Shown here: piece by piece, positions 43,809 through 51,857 of the stretch | Layout of the letters: every line of letters starts with the position of its first letter | How positions within the stretch are numbered: the first letter of the stretch is position 1 | Assembly: GCF_016429155.1 (NCBI RefSeq) | Contig: NZ_JAELUC010000020.1 | Location: forward strand, 1-54,413 | Direction of reading: 5' to 3' | Origin: Pedobacter sp. ASV12 | Lineage (GTDB): Bacteria; Bacteroidota; Bacteroidia; Sphingobacteriales; Sphingobacteriaceae | DNA: 54,413 bases | The notes under the pieces: generated by a model | Database searches by the model: none | The model's input: only the letters and a program-made list of their open reading frames with translations | Told to the model about the DNA's origin: nothing | Made by a program: the position numbers and the translations under genes

Positions 43809-44471
43809 ATGAAAAAGATCAAACTGCTTATTTTCCTCTTACTGGGCTTCAGTTTGGGTGCTTTTGCCCAAAAACTTAACGAAAAAGAAAAGGCCGCATT
43901 TGACGATATTGCATTTTACAGAGCCAGGCCTAATGACTATAGGGTAATTGTAAAATGGGTGGTTCCAATCAGGTATAAAATCTATGGCGATACCAGCCAG
44001 TACATCAAGAAGGAAATTGACAGTACCTTTAGCCAAATCAGAAGGCTCACCAAACTCGACATCAAAAAAACCAACGATGATGATGAGGTAAATTTTCTGA
44101 TCGTAGCGGGGCGGGAAGAAAGCGCATTGAACAAATTATCTGAAGGCATCGTGAACTATGCCAATGCTTATGGAGGCTTTTATTTCAAATCGAACAGCAA
44201 ATCTGAAATTTACCGGGCCGAAAACCTGATTTTTCCCGAAAGTTACCGGGATAGAGCCCCTTTGAGGCATTCGCTAAAAAAGAACCTCTTAAGAAGTATC
44301 GGCCTGTTAACCCCTACCGAGCGCAACGCGAACAGCTTGTTTTATTCGGACCATAACGACAAACTCAAAATAGATGATTTCGATGCGCATATCATTTCGG
44401 CCTTTTACCAGGAAAGCATCAGGCCAGGAATGACCAAAGAGGAAGTGGATGCTATTTTAAAGCCGAATTAA
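43809..44471 (+). CDS. DUF2927 domain secreted protein
   Basis: A 220-residue exported protein. A signal peptide (MKKIKLLIFLLLGFSLGAFA) is followed by a DUF2927-type domain: YRVIVKWVVPIRYKIYGD, then IRRLTKLDIKK, EVNFLIVAGREE, LRHSLKKNLLRSIGLL and a closing SIRPGMTKEEVDAIL. The family is uncharacterised, and its fold is thought to be metalloprotease-like without an obvious intact zinc motif here. It begins 21 bases after the SNF2 stop on the same strand and may share its transcript. Confidence 0.82.
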   Translation: MKKIKLLIFLLLGFSLGAFAQKLNEKEKAAFDDIAFYRARPNDYRVIVKWVVPIRYKIYGDTSQYIKKEIDSTFSQIRRLTKLDIKKTNDDDEVNFLIVAGREESALNKLSEGIVNYANAYGGFYFKSNSKSEIYRAENLIFPESYRDRAPLRHSLKKNLLRSIGLLTPTERNANSLFYSDHNDKLKIDDFDAHIISAFYQESIRPGMTKEEVDAILKPN

Positions 44472-44474
44472 TGC

Positions 44475-44594
44475 TTGATTTATCACCGGTGAAGAACGCC
44501 AAACGATAGCCTACACCGCTATTCCCCCTCCGTTCATCAGATTTCATGCACTTGTTGGTGTTCTTCACCAACAAGCTACGCTAGCAATAAATCA
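44475..44594. repeat. Nested inverted repeats between convergent genes
   Basis: An inner perfect hairpin, CTTGTTGGTG (44551-44560) with CACCAACAAG (44566-44575), lies inside a possible outer pairing TGATTTAT (44476-44483) with ATAAATCA (44587-44594). It occupies nearly all of the space between the DUF2927 gene and aat. No T-run follows, so it is not a classical terminator. It may still end or stabilise the two transcripts. Confidence 0.6.
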
Positions 44595-45227
44595 GTCACC
44601 CTGCAAAATCTCCAAATACGCCTCCCTGCTAATCATTTCGGCGCCTAAGCTCATCAAATGTTCATTTGGCAATTGACAATCGATCAGTTCAAAACCCATG
44701 TTTTGGCAAAGGTAAATAAGTGCTGTTTTAGAGGCATTGCTCACCAAGCTGAACATGCTTTCGCCACAGAACACCTTATTGATTTTAACGCCATACAAGC
44801 CCCCTACCAGTTGGCCTTGCTGCCAAACTTCTATGCTGTGCGCCAGTCCCTTTTGATGAAGTTTGACATAAGCCGACTGCATCTCGTTGGTAATCCAGGT
44901 TCCATCCTGTCCTTCGCGGGGCACAGCCGCGCAATTCCTGATCACATTTTCGAAATCCAGGTTTACCGTGACCTCAAAAACGCCGTCTTTAATGACCTTG
45001 GCCATGCTCTTGCTCACCTTTATCCGTTCCGGAAAAATTACGCAACGCTCATGCGGTGCATACCACAAAATAGGATCGCCATGGCTAAACCAAGGGAATA
45101 TGCCACGCTGATAAGCCAGTTCCAATCGCTCTACACGCAGATCGCCTCCAATGGCCAATAACCCATCGGGCTCGGCCAAAGCCGTATCCGGAAAAAGCAG
45201 CACATCGTCTAGCAATCTAAAAATCAT
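44592..45227 (-). CDS. aat: Leucyl/phenylalanyl-tRNA--protein transferase
   Basis: Aat adds Leu or Phe to N-terminal Arg or Lys of proteins, marking them for ClpAP degradation by the N-end rule. Typical motifs: GLLAIGGDLRVERLELAY, RGIFPWFSHGDPILWYAPHERCV, GTWITNEMQSAYVKLH, HSIEVWQQGQLVGGLYGV, VFCGESMFS and IDCQLPNEHLMSLGAE. Length is 211 residues. The ATG at 45227 (MIFRLLDD) is preferred, since the longer frame lacks family similarity and overlaps the divergent gene's start. ClpA/ClpS genes are not in this window. Confidence 0.96.
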   Translation of the reverse strand: MIFRLLDDVLLFPDTALAEPDGLLAIGGDLRVERLELAYQRGIFPWFSHGDPILWYAPHERCVIFPERIKVSKSMAKVIKDGVFEVTVNLDFENVIRNCAAVPREGQDGTWITNEMQSAYVKLHQKGLAHSIEVWQQGQLVGGLYGVKINKVFCGESMFSLVSNASKTALIYLCQNMGFELIDCQLPNEHLMSLGAEMISREAYLEILQGD

Positions 45228-45302
45228 GCTGCAATAATAGCAAACAAAACAATAGTTAAACCCAAGCGTTTTAAAAGAGTCATAACTGTAAATCGAACTC
45301 CC

Positions 45303-46733
45303 ATGGAGAGAAAAGATAATTTCAACAGTGTTAAGCATTTATATAGCCGCGCCTCTTTCGGAATTTCCTACCCCAAGCTGCAAGACCTCAGCAGAAAAAA
45401 CCTGAACAAGGTAGTAGAACAGCTCTTTAAGGATTCTGCCGTTTTCGAAGAACTGAAAAGCGTAGATCCGGCCGAAGTAAGACAGCAAATGGAATTACAG
45501 GCAACCCTAGGTGCCAAAAAAGAACTTACCCAGGAAGAAAAAGATCAGCGACAGGAAATTACCAAAATACAGAACGAAAGGAGCCGTTCGCTCAACATCG
45601 ATTGGCTTATGCGCATGATCAGCACCAATGCATCGCTGCGCGAGAAAATGACCCTGTTTTGGCATGGCCATTTTGCCTGCCGTTCTAACAACCCCATGTT
45701 TGCCCAACAGCTCAACAATATACAGCGCCAATACGCACTGGGCAGTTTCAGGACTTTGCTGGTTGAGGTTTCCAAGTCGCCGGCCATGTTGCAATACCTC
45801 AACAACCAACAGAACCGCAAAGGCAGGCCCAACGAGAATTTTGCTCGCGAGCTGATGGAACTTTTTACCTTGGGCATTGGCAATTATACCGAACAGGACA
45901 TCAAAGAATCGGCACGGTCGTTTACCGGCTGGACCTATGATAAAAATGGCGATTTTCAGCTGCGACCAGCCTTTCACGATGAAGGCAACAAAACCTTTTT
46001 TGGCAAAACAGGCAATTTCGATGGCGAATCGATCATCGACATGATTTTGGAAAACCCCAAAACAGCCGTTTTCATTTCGAGAAAGTTGTATGTGTTTTTT
46101 GTAAACGAAACACCAAACGAAGCGCATGTAAAGGAACTGGCCGATTATTTTCATGCCAGTCAGTACGATATTTCGGCGGTGCTGAAAAAGATGTTTATGG
46201 CCGACTGGTTTTACAGCGCGCCCAATGTGGGCACCAAGATCAAATCGCCGGCCGAATTTTTGGTTGGCTTGAGCCGCGAATTTTATGTGACCTACAACAA
46301 GCCTCAGGTACTCATCCAGTTGCAAAGCAGTTTAGGGCAATACCTGTTTAATCCGCCCAACGTAGCAGGTTGGCCGGGTGGCAAAAACTGGATAGACAGC
46401 TCTTCGCTTATGCTCAGGATGAAAATCCCATCGCTGGTGCTAAACGACGGCCAGATTGACTTTAGCGGCAAGGCCGACCCCGAAGACGAAGCGGTAATTG
46501 CCTTGAACAAACCAGCCAATGCCAAGCCCAAACCCAAATCGTATGTAGATGCGCAAAGCGATTGGCCCAAGTTTTTGGCAAGCCTGCCCAAAGGAACCAA
46601 ACCCCTCGACTTGGCCAGGTTCTTACTGCAGCCTGCACTAAACCAAAGAATTACCGATATGATAGTCAACAACCAAGGCCTGAAAAGCACAGCCATAGAA
46701 GTAACCAGTTTGCCAGAGTATCAGCTCTGCTAA
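45303..46733 (+). CDS. DUF1800 domain protein
   Basis: A 476-residue protein of the DUF1800 family. The opening VKHLYSRASFGISYPKLQDL, then LREKMTLFWHGHFACR, NENFARELMELFTLGIGNYTEQDIKESARSFTGW (read in parts), FHDEGNKTFFGKTGNFDG and PPNVAGWPGGKNWIDSSSL are diagnostic. Biochemical function is unknown. No clear signal peptide is seen, although the partner gene has one. The DUF1501 gene follows about 70 bases later on the same strand, a pairing seen in many bacteria, so the two proteins probably act together. Confidence 0.92.
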   Translation: MERKDNFNSVKHLYSRASFGISYPKLQDLSRKNLNKVVEQLFKDSAVFEELKSVDPAEVRQQMELQATLGAKKELTQEEKDQRQEITKIQNERSRSLNIDWLMRMISTNASLREKMTLFWHGHFACRSNNPMFAQQLNNIQRQYALGSFRTLLVEVSKSPAMLQYLNNQQNRKGRPNENFARELMELFTLGIGNYTEQDIKESARSFTGWTYDKNGDFQLRPAFHDEGNKTFFGKTGNFDGESIIDMILENPKTAVFISRKLYVFFVNETPNEAHVKELADYFHASQYDISAVLKKMFMADWFYSAPNVGTKIKSPAEFLVGLSREFYVTYNKPQVLIQLQSSLGQYLFNPPNVAGWPGGKNWIDSSSLMLRMKIPSLVLNDGQIDFSGKADPEDEAVIALNKPANAKPKPKSYVDAQSDWPKFLASLPKGTKPLDLARFLLQPALNQRITDMIVNNQGLKSTAIEVTSLPEYQLC

Positions 46734-46803
46734 CAAAGGCTTATAGTTGATAGTCCACCGCTTATGTGCCTTAACTATCGACATGGACCATAAACCTAAG
46801 AAG

Positions 46804-48003
46804 ATGAAAAGAAGAGATTTTTTAAAGAATTCTGCCCTTGCCGCCGCCGGCAGCTTGTTTGTTCCGGTGTTTATGAAACCTTTCGAGGCCTTGGCCTTAG
46901 ACGAGCTGAGCCCTTACAAAAACCTGGTGGTGGTACAGCTTTCGGGTGGCAACGATGGCCTCAATACGGTTATTCCTTTTGGCAACGACATTTATTACCA
47001 AAAAAGAAAGAGCATTGCCATTAAGCCCGAGGATGTAATCAAACTGAACGACATGCAGGGCCTTAACCCTAACCTGGGTGCCTTGAGGGAAATCTACGAC
47101 CAAGGCTGGATGACCATCATCAACGACGTGGGCTATCCCAACCCCGACCGTTCGCACTTCCGCTCGATGGACATTTGGCAAACCGGCAGCGACAGCAATC
47201 AGTTTCTTTCTACCGGATGGATTGGCCGCTACCTCGATTCGAATTGCGAAACCTGCAAATTCCCCTATACGGCAATTGAGGTAGACGATAGCCTGTCGTT
47301 GGCCCTGAAGGGAAACTCGAAAAAGGGAATTGCCCTCAAAGACCCCAACACGTTGTTTAGAAACACCAACGAAGCCTTTTTTAAACAAGTGCTCAACAGC
47401 AGCAAAGACCATTTGGATGAAGATAATTTGGGCTACCTGTACAAAACCATGGTCGAAACCTCCTCGTCGGCCAATTATATTCAGCAGACTTCCAAAATTT
47501 ATGAAAGCAAAGCCACTTATCCCAACAGCGGTTTCGCCAATCAGCTTAAAACGGTATCGAGATTTATTTCTTCTGGCTTAAAAACCAAGGTTTACTATGT
47601 TTCCCTAAGCGGTTTCGATACCCACGTCAACCAGCTGCAGCAACAGGGCAACCTGTTTAAGCAATACAGCGAAGGCATGGCCGCGTTTTTAAACGACCTG
47701 AAGCAGCACGACAAACTGAACGACACCTTAGTGATTACCTTTTCTGAGTTTGGACGCCGGGTAGAACAGAATGCCAGCAACGGCACCGACCATGGCACTG
47801 CCAACAACCTATTTTTATTTGGGGGCCGGTTAAAAAAACAGGGCATTTATAACAATGCCCCGAATTTAAGTGATTTAGACAATGGCGACCTTAAGTACCA
47901 AGTAGATTTTAGAGAGGTTTATGGAACCATTTTAGACAACTGGCTCGATGTAAGCAATCAGCAAATCCTGACCAAGAAATTCCAAACCCTGGATTTTATC
48001 TAG
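46804..48003 (+). CDS. DUF1501 domain protein with Tat-type signal
   Basis: A 399-residue protein of the DUF1501 family, part of the alkaline phosphatase/sulfatase-like superfamily. The N-terminus MKRRDFLKNSALAAAGSLF is a twin-arginine export signal. Later motifs: NLVVVQLSGGNDGLNTVIPF, RSHFRSMDIWQTG, YYVSLSGFDTHVNQ, VITFSEFGRRVEQNASNGTD and HGTANNLFLFGG, with Asp and His residues that could bind metal. Tat export suggests folding with a cofactor in the cytoplasm. A start at 46783 is also possible, but 46804 places the Tat motif at the N-terminus. It pairs with the DUF1800 gene before it. Confidence 0.92.
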   Translation: MKRRDFLKNSALAAAGSLFVPVFMKPFEALALDELSPYKNLVVVQLSGGNDGLNTVIPFGNDIYYQKRKSIAIKPEDVIKLNDMQGLNPNLGALREIYDQGWMTIINDVGYPNPDRSHFRSMDIWQTGSDSNQFLSTGWIGRYLDSNCETCKFPYTAIEVDDSLSLALKGNSKKGIALKDPNTLFRNTNEAFFKQVLNSSKDHLDEDNLGYLYKTMVETSSSANYIQQTSKIYESKATYPNSGFANQLKTVSRFISSGLKTKVYYVSLSGFDTHVNQLQQQGNLFKQYSEGMAAFLNDLKQHDKLNDTLVITFSEFGRRVEQNASNGTDHGTANNLFLFGGRLKKQGIYNNAPNLSDLDNGDLKYQVDFREVYGTILDNWLDVSNQQILTKKFQTLDFI

Positions 48004-48353
48004 TTGGCTGTACGCTTGAGTACGTAATATTTGTAGCTTCCATATTCGCCTACAATTACATAGACCTGAAAAAGCTCGTAGCCATAGTTTTTCATTTGGT
48101 TTACGCAATCGAGCACCGAGTTGAATTCGAGTTCCTTGCCCTTGTCATCTTTGATATAGGCTTCCTCTTCCTGGTTTATTTTCTGGCCATAATCCAGCTT
48201 TACCCATCTTTTGTTGCTCAGAAATTTTCCAACTTCCCTTAGCTCGATGTAGGGCGACTTGATTTCGCTCAGTTTTTGGTCGCCTACGGTTTGTGCTTTG
48301 ACGCCAAATGTCATACCAATGGCCATAGCCATTAAAAAAATCATCTTTTTCAT
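48000..48353 (-). CDS. Small secreted protein of unknown function
   Basis: A 117-residue exported protein with signal peptide (MKKMIFLMAMAIGMTFGVKA). The mature part is charged (GDQKLSEIKSPYIELREVG, then KRWVKLDYGQKI) and ends with GYELFQVYVIVGEYGSYKYYVLKR, an alternating pattern suggesting a small alpha/beta domain with a terminal strand pair. I do not recognise a family, though similar short proteins are found in other Bacteroidota. Its stop codon overlaps that of the convergent DUF1501 gene within CTAG. The ATG at 48353 begins the signal peptide and is preferred to the longer frame. Confidence 0.72.
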   Translation of the reverse strand: MKKMIFLMAMAIGMTFGVKAQTVGDQKLSEIKSPYIELREVGKFLSNKRWVKLDYGQKINQEEEAYIKDDKGKELEFNSVLDCVNQMKNYGYELFQVYVIVGEYGSYKYYVLKRTAN

Positions 48354-48518
48354 GTTCTTATTGATTATTTGTGTGTATCCTAAATATACACAATTGTAAT
48401 ATCCCAATAAGTAATTAGGGTTAATTTAACATGAGTTTGGCATGAAAATCCAACAGAAACATCCCGCTAGGCGCTGTAACATTCGGGCAGGTATTCGCTC
48501 TTAATAAAAAGCATATAC

Positions 48519-48887
48519 ATGAACCTGATTGGCAATATTATCTGGATTATTTTTGGTGGGTTATTGATCTTTTTCCAATATATTTTTGGTGGCCTTATTC
48601 TTTGCTTAACCATTGTTGGCATTCCATTCGGTATTCAATGCTTTAAATTTGCCATCGTTGGATTGGCGCCATTTGGCGTTAAAATTACCCACACTACTTA
48701 TGGCGTAGGCTGCTTATCGACCATCATGAACATCATCTGGCTGATTTTCGGCGGTTTAAGCATTGTGCTTACCCACCTGCTTTTTGGCCTTTTGCTGTGC
48801 ATAACCATCGTAGGCATTCCGTTCGGCCTGCAGCACTTTAAGCTAATGAGCCTGGCCTTTTCGCCGTTTGGCAAATCAATCAGCTAG
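48519..48887 (+). CDS. YccF family membrane protein
   Basis: A 122-residue inner membrane protein with two copies of the YccF domain. Residues 6-53 and 71-118 repeat each other at a 65-residue period: NIIW-IIFGG at the start, TIVGIPFG (31-38 and 96-103) and an ending APFG/SPFG. Each half has two hydrophobic helices. The function of YccF proteins is unknown. The gene is a single unit, convergent with the META-domain gene 7 bases away. Confidence 0.9.
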   Translation: MNLIGNIIWIIFGGLLIFFQYIFGGLILCLTIVGIPFGIQCFKFAIVGLAPFGVKITHTTYGVGCLSTIMNIIWLIFGGLSIVLTHLLFGLLLCITIVGIPFGLQHFKLMSLAFSPFGKSIS

Positions 48888-48894
48888 TTGTTTT

Positions 48895-49293
48895 TTATTT
48901 AGCTGGGGTAAATACCAGAAGTACCGTCCCGTCTTTCAAAAGCTGTAGCTTATTAGCGCTTGCTTTTAGGGTATTGGCGCTTTTAAGATTGTTGAGGAAA
49001 TTGTTTTCTGCCTGTCCCACTTCTTCGCAGTACATCATGGTGCCAATAAGCTGATCAAATTTTACCGAATCGCCTTTGATGATTGCCGAGCCACCAAAAC
49101 CGTTGCAAAACGATTTACCACTAACGCGATTGTTGCCGTCAAAACTCAAAGTAGCTTTGGCCTTGGCAGGCAGGGTTTTACCGGGCCATTCGCTTAATAC
49201 CCATTTGGTGTTTGCTACATTGGCACTTTGCATTTTTGGGGCGCAGGCTTGAACAATCAATATCATTACTAAGCCAAAGAATACATGTTTCAT
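48895..49293 (-). CDS. META (HslJ-like) domain lipoprotein
   Basis: A 132-residue lipoprotein. The signal peptide ends in IVQAC with lipid site Cys17. The META domain follows: NTKWVLSEWPGKTLP, ATLSFDGNNRVSGKSFCNGFGG, KFDQLIGTMMYCEE, and a closing LQLLKDGTVLLVFTP. META domains are found in the HslJ heat-shock lipoprotein of E. coli and in secreted proteins of many bacteria. The two cysteines in the CNGFGG and MMYCEE motifs are typical and may form a disulfide. An alternative start lies 6 bases earlier at 49299. Confidence 0.9.
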   Translation of the reverse strand: MKHVFFGLVMILIVQACAPKMQSANVANTKWVLSEWPGKTLPAKAKATLSFDGNNRVSGKSFCNGFGGSAIIKGDSVKFDQLIGTMMYCEEVGQAENNFLNNLKSANTLKASANKLQLLKDGTVLLVFTPAK

Positions 49294-49339
49294 GGTCATT
49301 TTGAATAGGGTTTACCTAAAGATAAGCAGCATTTGCCTG

Positions 49340-50314
49340 CTAAGCAATTAATCCGATCTTTTTCGAGTGGCTGATGGCTTCTTCGCTATTCGTAAACAGG
49401 CAGGTGTGTATTTGGCTTTGTTCGAGCTCGCTTAAAAGCGCCAAGGTTTCCTTTTGTTTTTTGGGCCTGATGTTTCTGATGTAAACCGCAGCTATGTTTT
49501 GCGGATATCGCTTGGCAATGGTATGATAAATGACTGGGTCTTGCTGCGAGTTGTCGCCAAAAAAGATAAACCGTTGTTTCGGAAAGGCATCAATAATGCG
49601 CATCACCCTAAGCAGTTTTCCCTCGTGTCCGGTTTTCCCGGTTTTAAAGAGGCTTTTCCATCGCTTAAGCTGATTGAGCAGAAATGCGCCTTCTGGCAAT
49701 TGGTTAAACCTAAAAGTCTCTACCAGGTAATCGTACAGGTTCCATTCGCTGCTCGATACATAAAAGAAAGGGTTAGGCTGCGTAGCTTCGGTATGGGCAT
49801 TGGCCAATAATTGGTAATGCATTTGCGTCATGGCAAAGGTTTTGCGCGTGCGCGGATTACGGGTAAAGAGTTCTTTTAATCGCCGGCCCAATTTTGCCGA
49901 ATGCGACACCATAACCGTATCATCTATATCAGAAATAAAGGCGTATTGGGTAATGTGGGGCACAAAAATCTCGCCATTGGCTGTTGCCAATACCTGATCG
50001 GCCTCGTCAACCGCATCAACCCTTACCTGGTGCCAACCAGCCGCTACGTTTTCTTGTGCTTGCCACTCGAACTTGAAAAAACCGTCGTACGCTGCTTTTT
50101 GATGGATAACCTGCGTATTAAAATGCAACCTGACCCGGGCAAAAGGATACGGCTTTACCATAAACAATTTAAACAGGTGCACCATATTAACCAAAAAATT
50201 ACGGCTAAAGCCCTGCTTGGTTTTGGCTTTGAACTTAAACACATGGCCATAAAGCACCAAGTTATGGGTATGTCCATAGCCATGGTATATTTTTACGCTC
50301 AGTTTTTTATTCAT
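49340..50314 (-). CDS. App1-type phosphatidate phosphatase (DUF2183)
   Basis: A 324-residue protein of the App1 catalytic-domain family, a HAD-like phosphatase whose yeast member dephosphorylates phosphatidate. The DxDxT motif is seen as FISDIDDT with Asp129 and Asp131, preceded by VFVPHITQYA-like text (IFVPHITQYAF). It is followed by FFYVSSSEWNLYDYL and FIFFGDNSQQDPVIY, the later HAD motifs. There is no signal peptide. It is divergent from a diacylglycerol kinase gene 57 bases away, which catalyses the reverse reaction, so a role in lipid turnover is likely. Substrate specificity is inferred. Confidence 0.88.
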   Translation of the reverse strand: MNKKLSVKIYHGYGHTHNLVLYGHVFKFKAKTKQGFSRNFLVNMVHLFKLFMVKPYPFARVRLHFNTQVIHQKAAYDGFFKFEWQAQENVAAGWHQVRVDAVDEADQVLATANGEIFVPHITQYAFISDIDDTVMVSHSAKLGRRLKELFTRNPRTRKTFAMTQMHYQLLANAHTEATQPNPFFYVSSSEWNLYDYLVETFRFNQLPEGAFLLNQLKRWKSLFKTGKTGHEGKLLRVMRIIDAFPKQRFIFFGDNSQQDPVIYHTIAKRYPQNIAAVYIRNIRPKKQKETLALLSELEQSQIHTCLFTNSEEAISHSKKIGLIA

Positions 50315-50371
50315 GATATTTAAAACAGGCTTTGGCTACCAGTTGTTTTGTAGGCACTTCAAATTAGGTAC

Positions 50372-51268
50372 GTGAAAACAAAAAAGCTTCTTTTTATCAT
50401 CAATCCAGGTTCTGGTCACGGAACCCAAAATTTTGCCGAAACCATTGTTTCTTTTTTTAACGACAGGGAGGAGCAGGCTGAGCTTTACCAGCTGCCTAAA
50501 AACTGTGCCATGAAAGAGCTGAAAGCCATCATCAAAAACGCAAAGGCCGACCGTGTAGTTGCCGTTGGTGGCGATGGCACCCTCAAATTGGTGGCCGAAT
50601 GCCTGTTGGAAAGCGAAACACCTATTGCCATTATTCCGGCGGGCTCGGCTAATGGCATGGCCAAAGAGCTGGGCATTCCGTTGGAGATAAACGAAGCGCT
50701 GGATTTAGCTGCTAGCGGACAACCTAAGCAGATCCATGCCATCCTCATCAACAACCAGCTGTGCATACACCTGGCTGATATCGGCTTTAACGCCTACTTG
50801 GTAAAAAAATTTGACGAACTACCCGAAAGAGGGATGATTACCTATGCCAAAGCCCTCTGGCATGCACTTTGGAACCATCGCAAGATGGATGTAGAATTTT
50901 CAATTGGCCCAAAAACCATCCGGCAAAAAGCCGCCATGGTGGCCATTGCCAATGCCACGCAATACGGTACGGGGCTACAGATCAATCCCGACGGGAAATT
51001 GGACGATGAGCTTTTTGAAGTAATCCTGGTCAAAGAATATGCCGTAATGGAAATTCTGAAGATATGGATCAGCAAACTGCCTTTCAACCCGAAAAAGATA
51101 GAGAGCTTTCAAACTACCAAGCTGCACATCAATACCAAGCATCGGGTACATTTTCAGGTAGACGGCGAATATTTGGGTAAAATAAGCGCGCTCAAGGCAA
51201 AAATTATCCCTCGGGCAATCCAGATAGTCGTTCCGGCTTCACATGCGCCAAAAACGAGCTCTAAATGA
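50372..51268 (+). CDS. Diacylglycerol kinase family lipid kinase (YegS/DAGK-like)
   Basis: A 298-residue soluble lipid kinase that uses ATP to phosphorylate diacylglycerol or a related lipid. Motifs: FIINPGSGHGTQNF at the start, the nucleotide loop GGDGTLKLV at 66-74, and IIPAGSANGMAKELG, where many relatives have PLGTANDFA. VHFQVDGEYLG near the end is typical. The gene starts with GTG at 50372. It is divergent from the App1 phosphatase gene, and both probably share one regulatory region. Confidence 0.9.
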   Translation: MKTKKLLFIINPGSGHGTQNFAETIVSFFNDREEQAELYQLPKNCAMKELKAIIKNAKADRVVAVGGDGTLKLVAECLLESETPIAIIPAGSANGMAKELGIPLEINEALDLAASGQPKQIHAILINNQLCIHLADIGFNAYLVKKFDELPERGMITYAKALWHALWNHRKMDVEFSIGPKTIRQKAAMVAIANATQYGTGLQINPDGKLDDELFEVILVKEYAVMEILKIWISKLPFNPKKIESFQTTKLHINTKHRVHFQVDGEYLGKISALKAKIIPRAIQIVVPASHAPKTSSK

Positions 51269-51306
51269 AATTGCCGGCTTAACTTCAGCCGCCCTGAGAC
51301 GTCGTA

Positions 51307-51450
51307 GCGGTCAAACCAAGCGTACTATTACTTTTTCAGCTTAGCCTGCCTACATTGGATTAGGCAACCCATTAAGGCATTGAGCAAATGAAGAATTAAA
51401 GCGACCAAACCTCAGCCACTCTAAGGTGCCTTAGGCGGTCAAACCAAGCG
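51307..51450. repeat. 16-base direct repeat in an intergenic region
   Basis: GCGGTCAAACCAAGCG occurs at 51307-51322 and 51435-51450, 128 bases apart. The bases after each copy also resemble each other, with TATTAC-TTTT-AGCT against TATTGC-TTTCTTTTAGCT. The right copy abuts the stop of the following gene. The left copy is therefore probably a partial duplication of that gene end. Confidence 0.8.
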
Positions 51451-51452
51451 CA

Positions 51453-51854
51453 TTATTGCATTTCTTTTAGCTTTACTTGACCTCTAATGGTCAGGTAGAG
51501 CCTTACAAATTCGAACATGATGCAGACTTTGAGCAATACGTCAAACCATTTATCGCCGTAATAGCTCAATGCCTCGGGCAGCAAGGTAATAAAGCCAACC
51601 GAAAACACCCACAGGTATAACCTCAAAGGAAACTGGATGTAATAAAGCACGAAGCCGAATTTCTTCAATCTGAACTGTCCGTAAGCTCCCAACAGTACCA
51701 ATATAAACATCGGGAACATTAAAATGGAGCTAATTTGAGCCGAAAGCTGATTGGGCAGTTTGTTAAACTGTGTAGCGATTTGCCACAATTGCATGGACAT
51801 GAAAACGAGAGAAACGAGGTCGAGGAAAGCAAAGCAACGGAAAAGTAGGCGCAT
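51453..51854 (-). CDS. Four-helix membrane protein, unknown function
   Basis: A 133-residue inner membrane protein. Four hydrophobic segments can be seen: about residues 5-27, 42-63, 67-95 and 104-123, separated by short polar loops, ending in a basic tail (RGQVKLKEMQ). No family is recognised. It starts 3 bases after the stop of the upstream TonB-domain gene on the same strand, so it belongs to that minus-strand operon. Confidence 0.75.
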   Translation of the reverse strand: MRLLFRCFAFLDLVSLVFMSMQLWQIATQFNKLPNQLSAQISSILMFPMFILVLLGAYGQFRLKKFGFVLYYIQFPLRLYLWVFSVGFITLLPEALSYYGDKWFDVLLKVCIMFEFVRLYLTIRGQVKLKEMQ

Positions 51855-51857
51855 TTT

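Noticed and set aside
45507..46325. 272-codon minus-strand open frame
   Set aside because: Antisense shadow of the DUF1800 gene, with no recognisable protein features.
51307..51450. Insertion-sequence ends or attachment sites
   Set aside because: The repeats are in direct orientation with no transposase or integrase between or near them.
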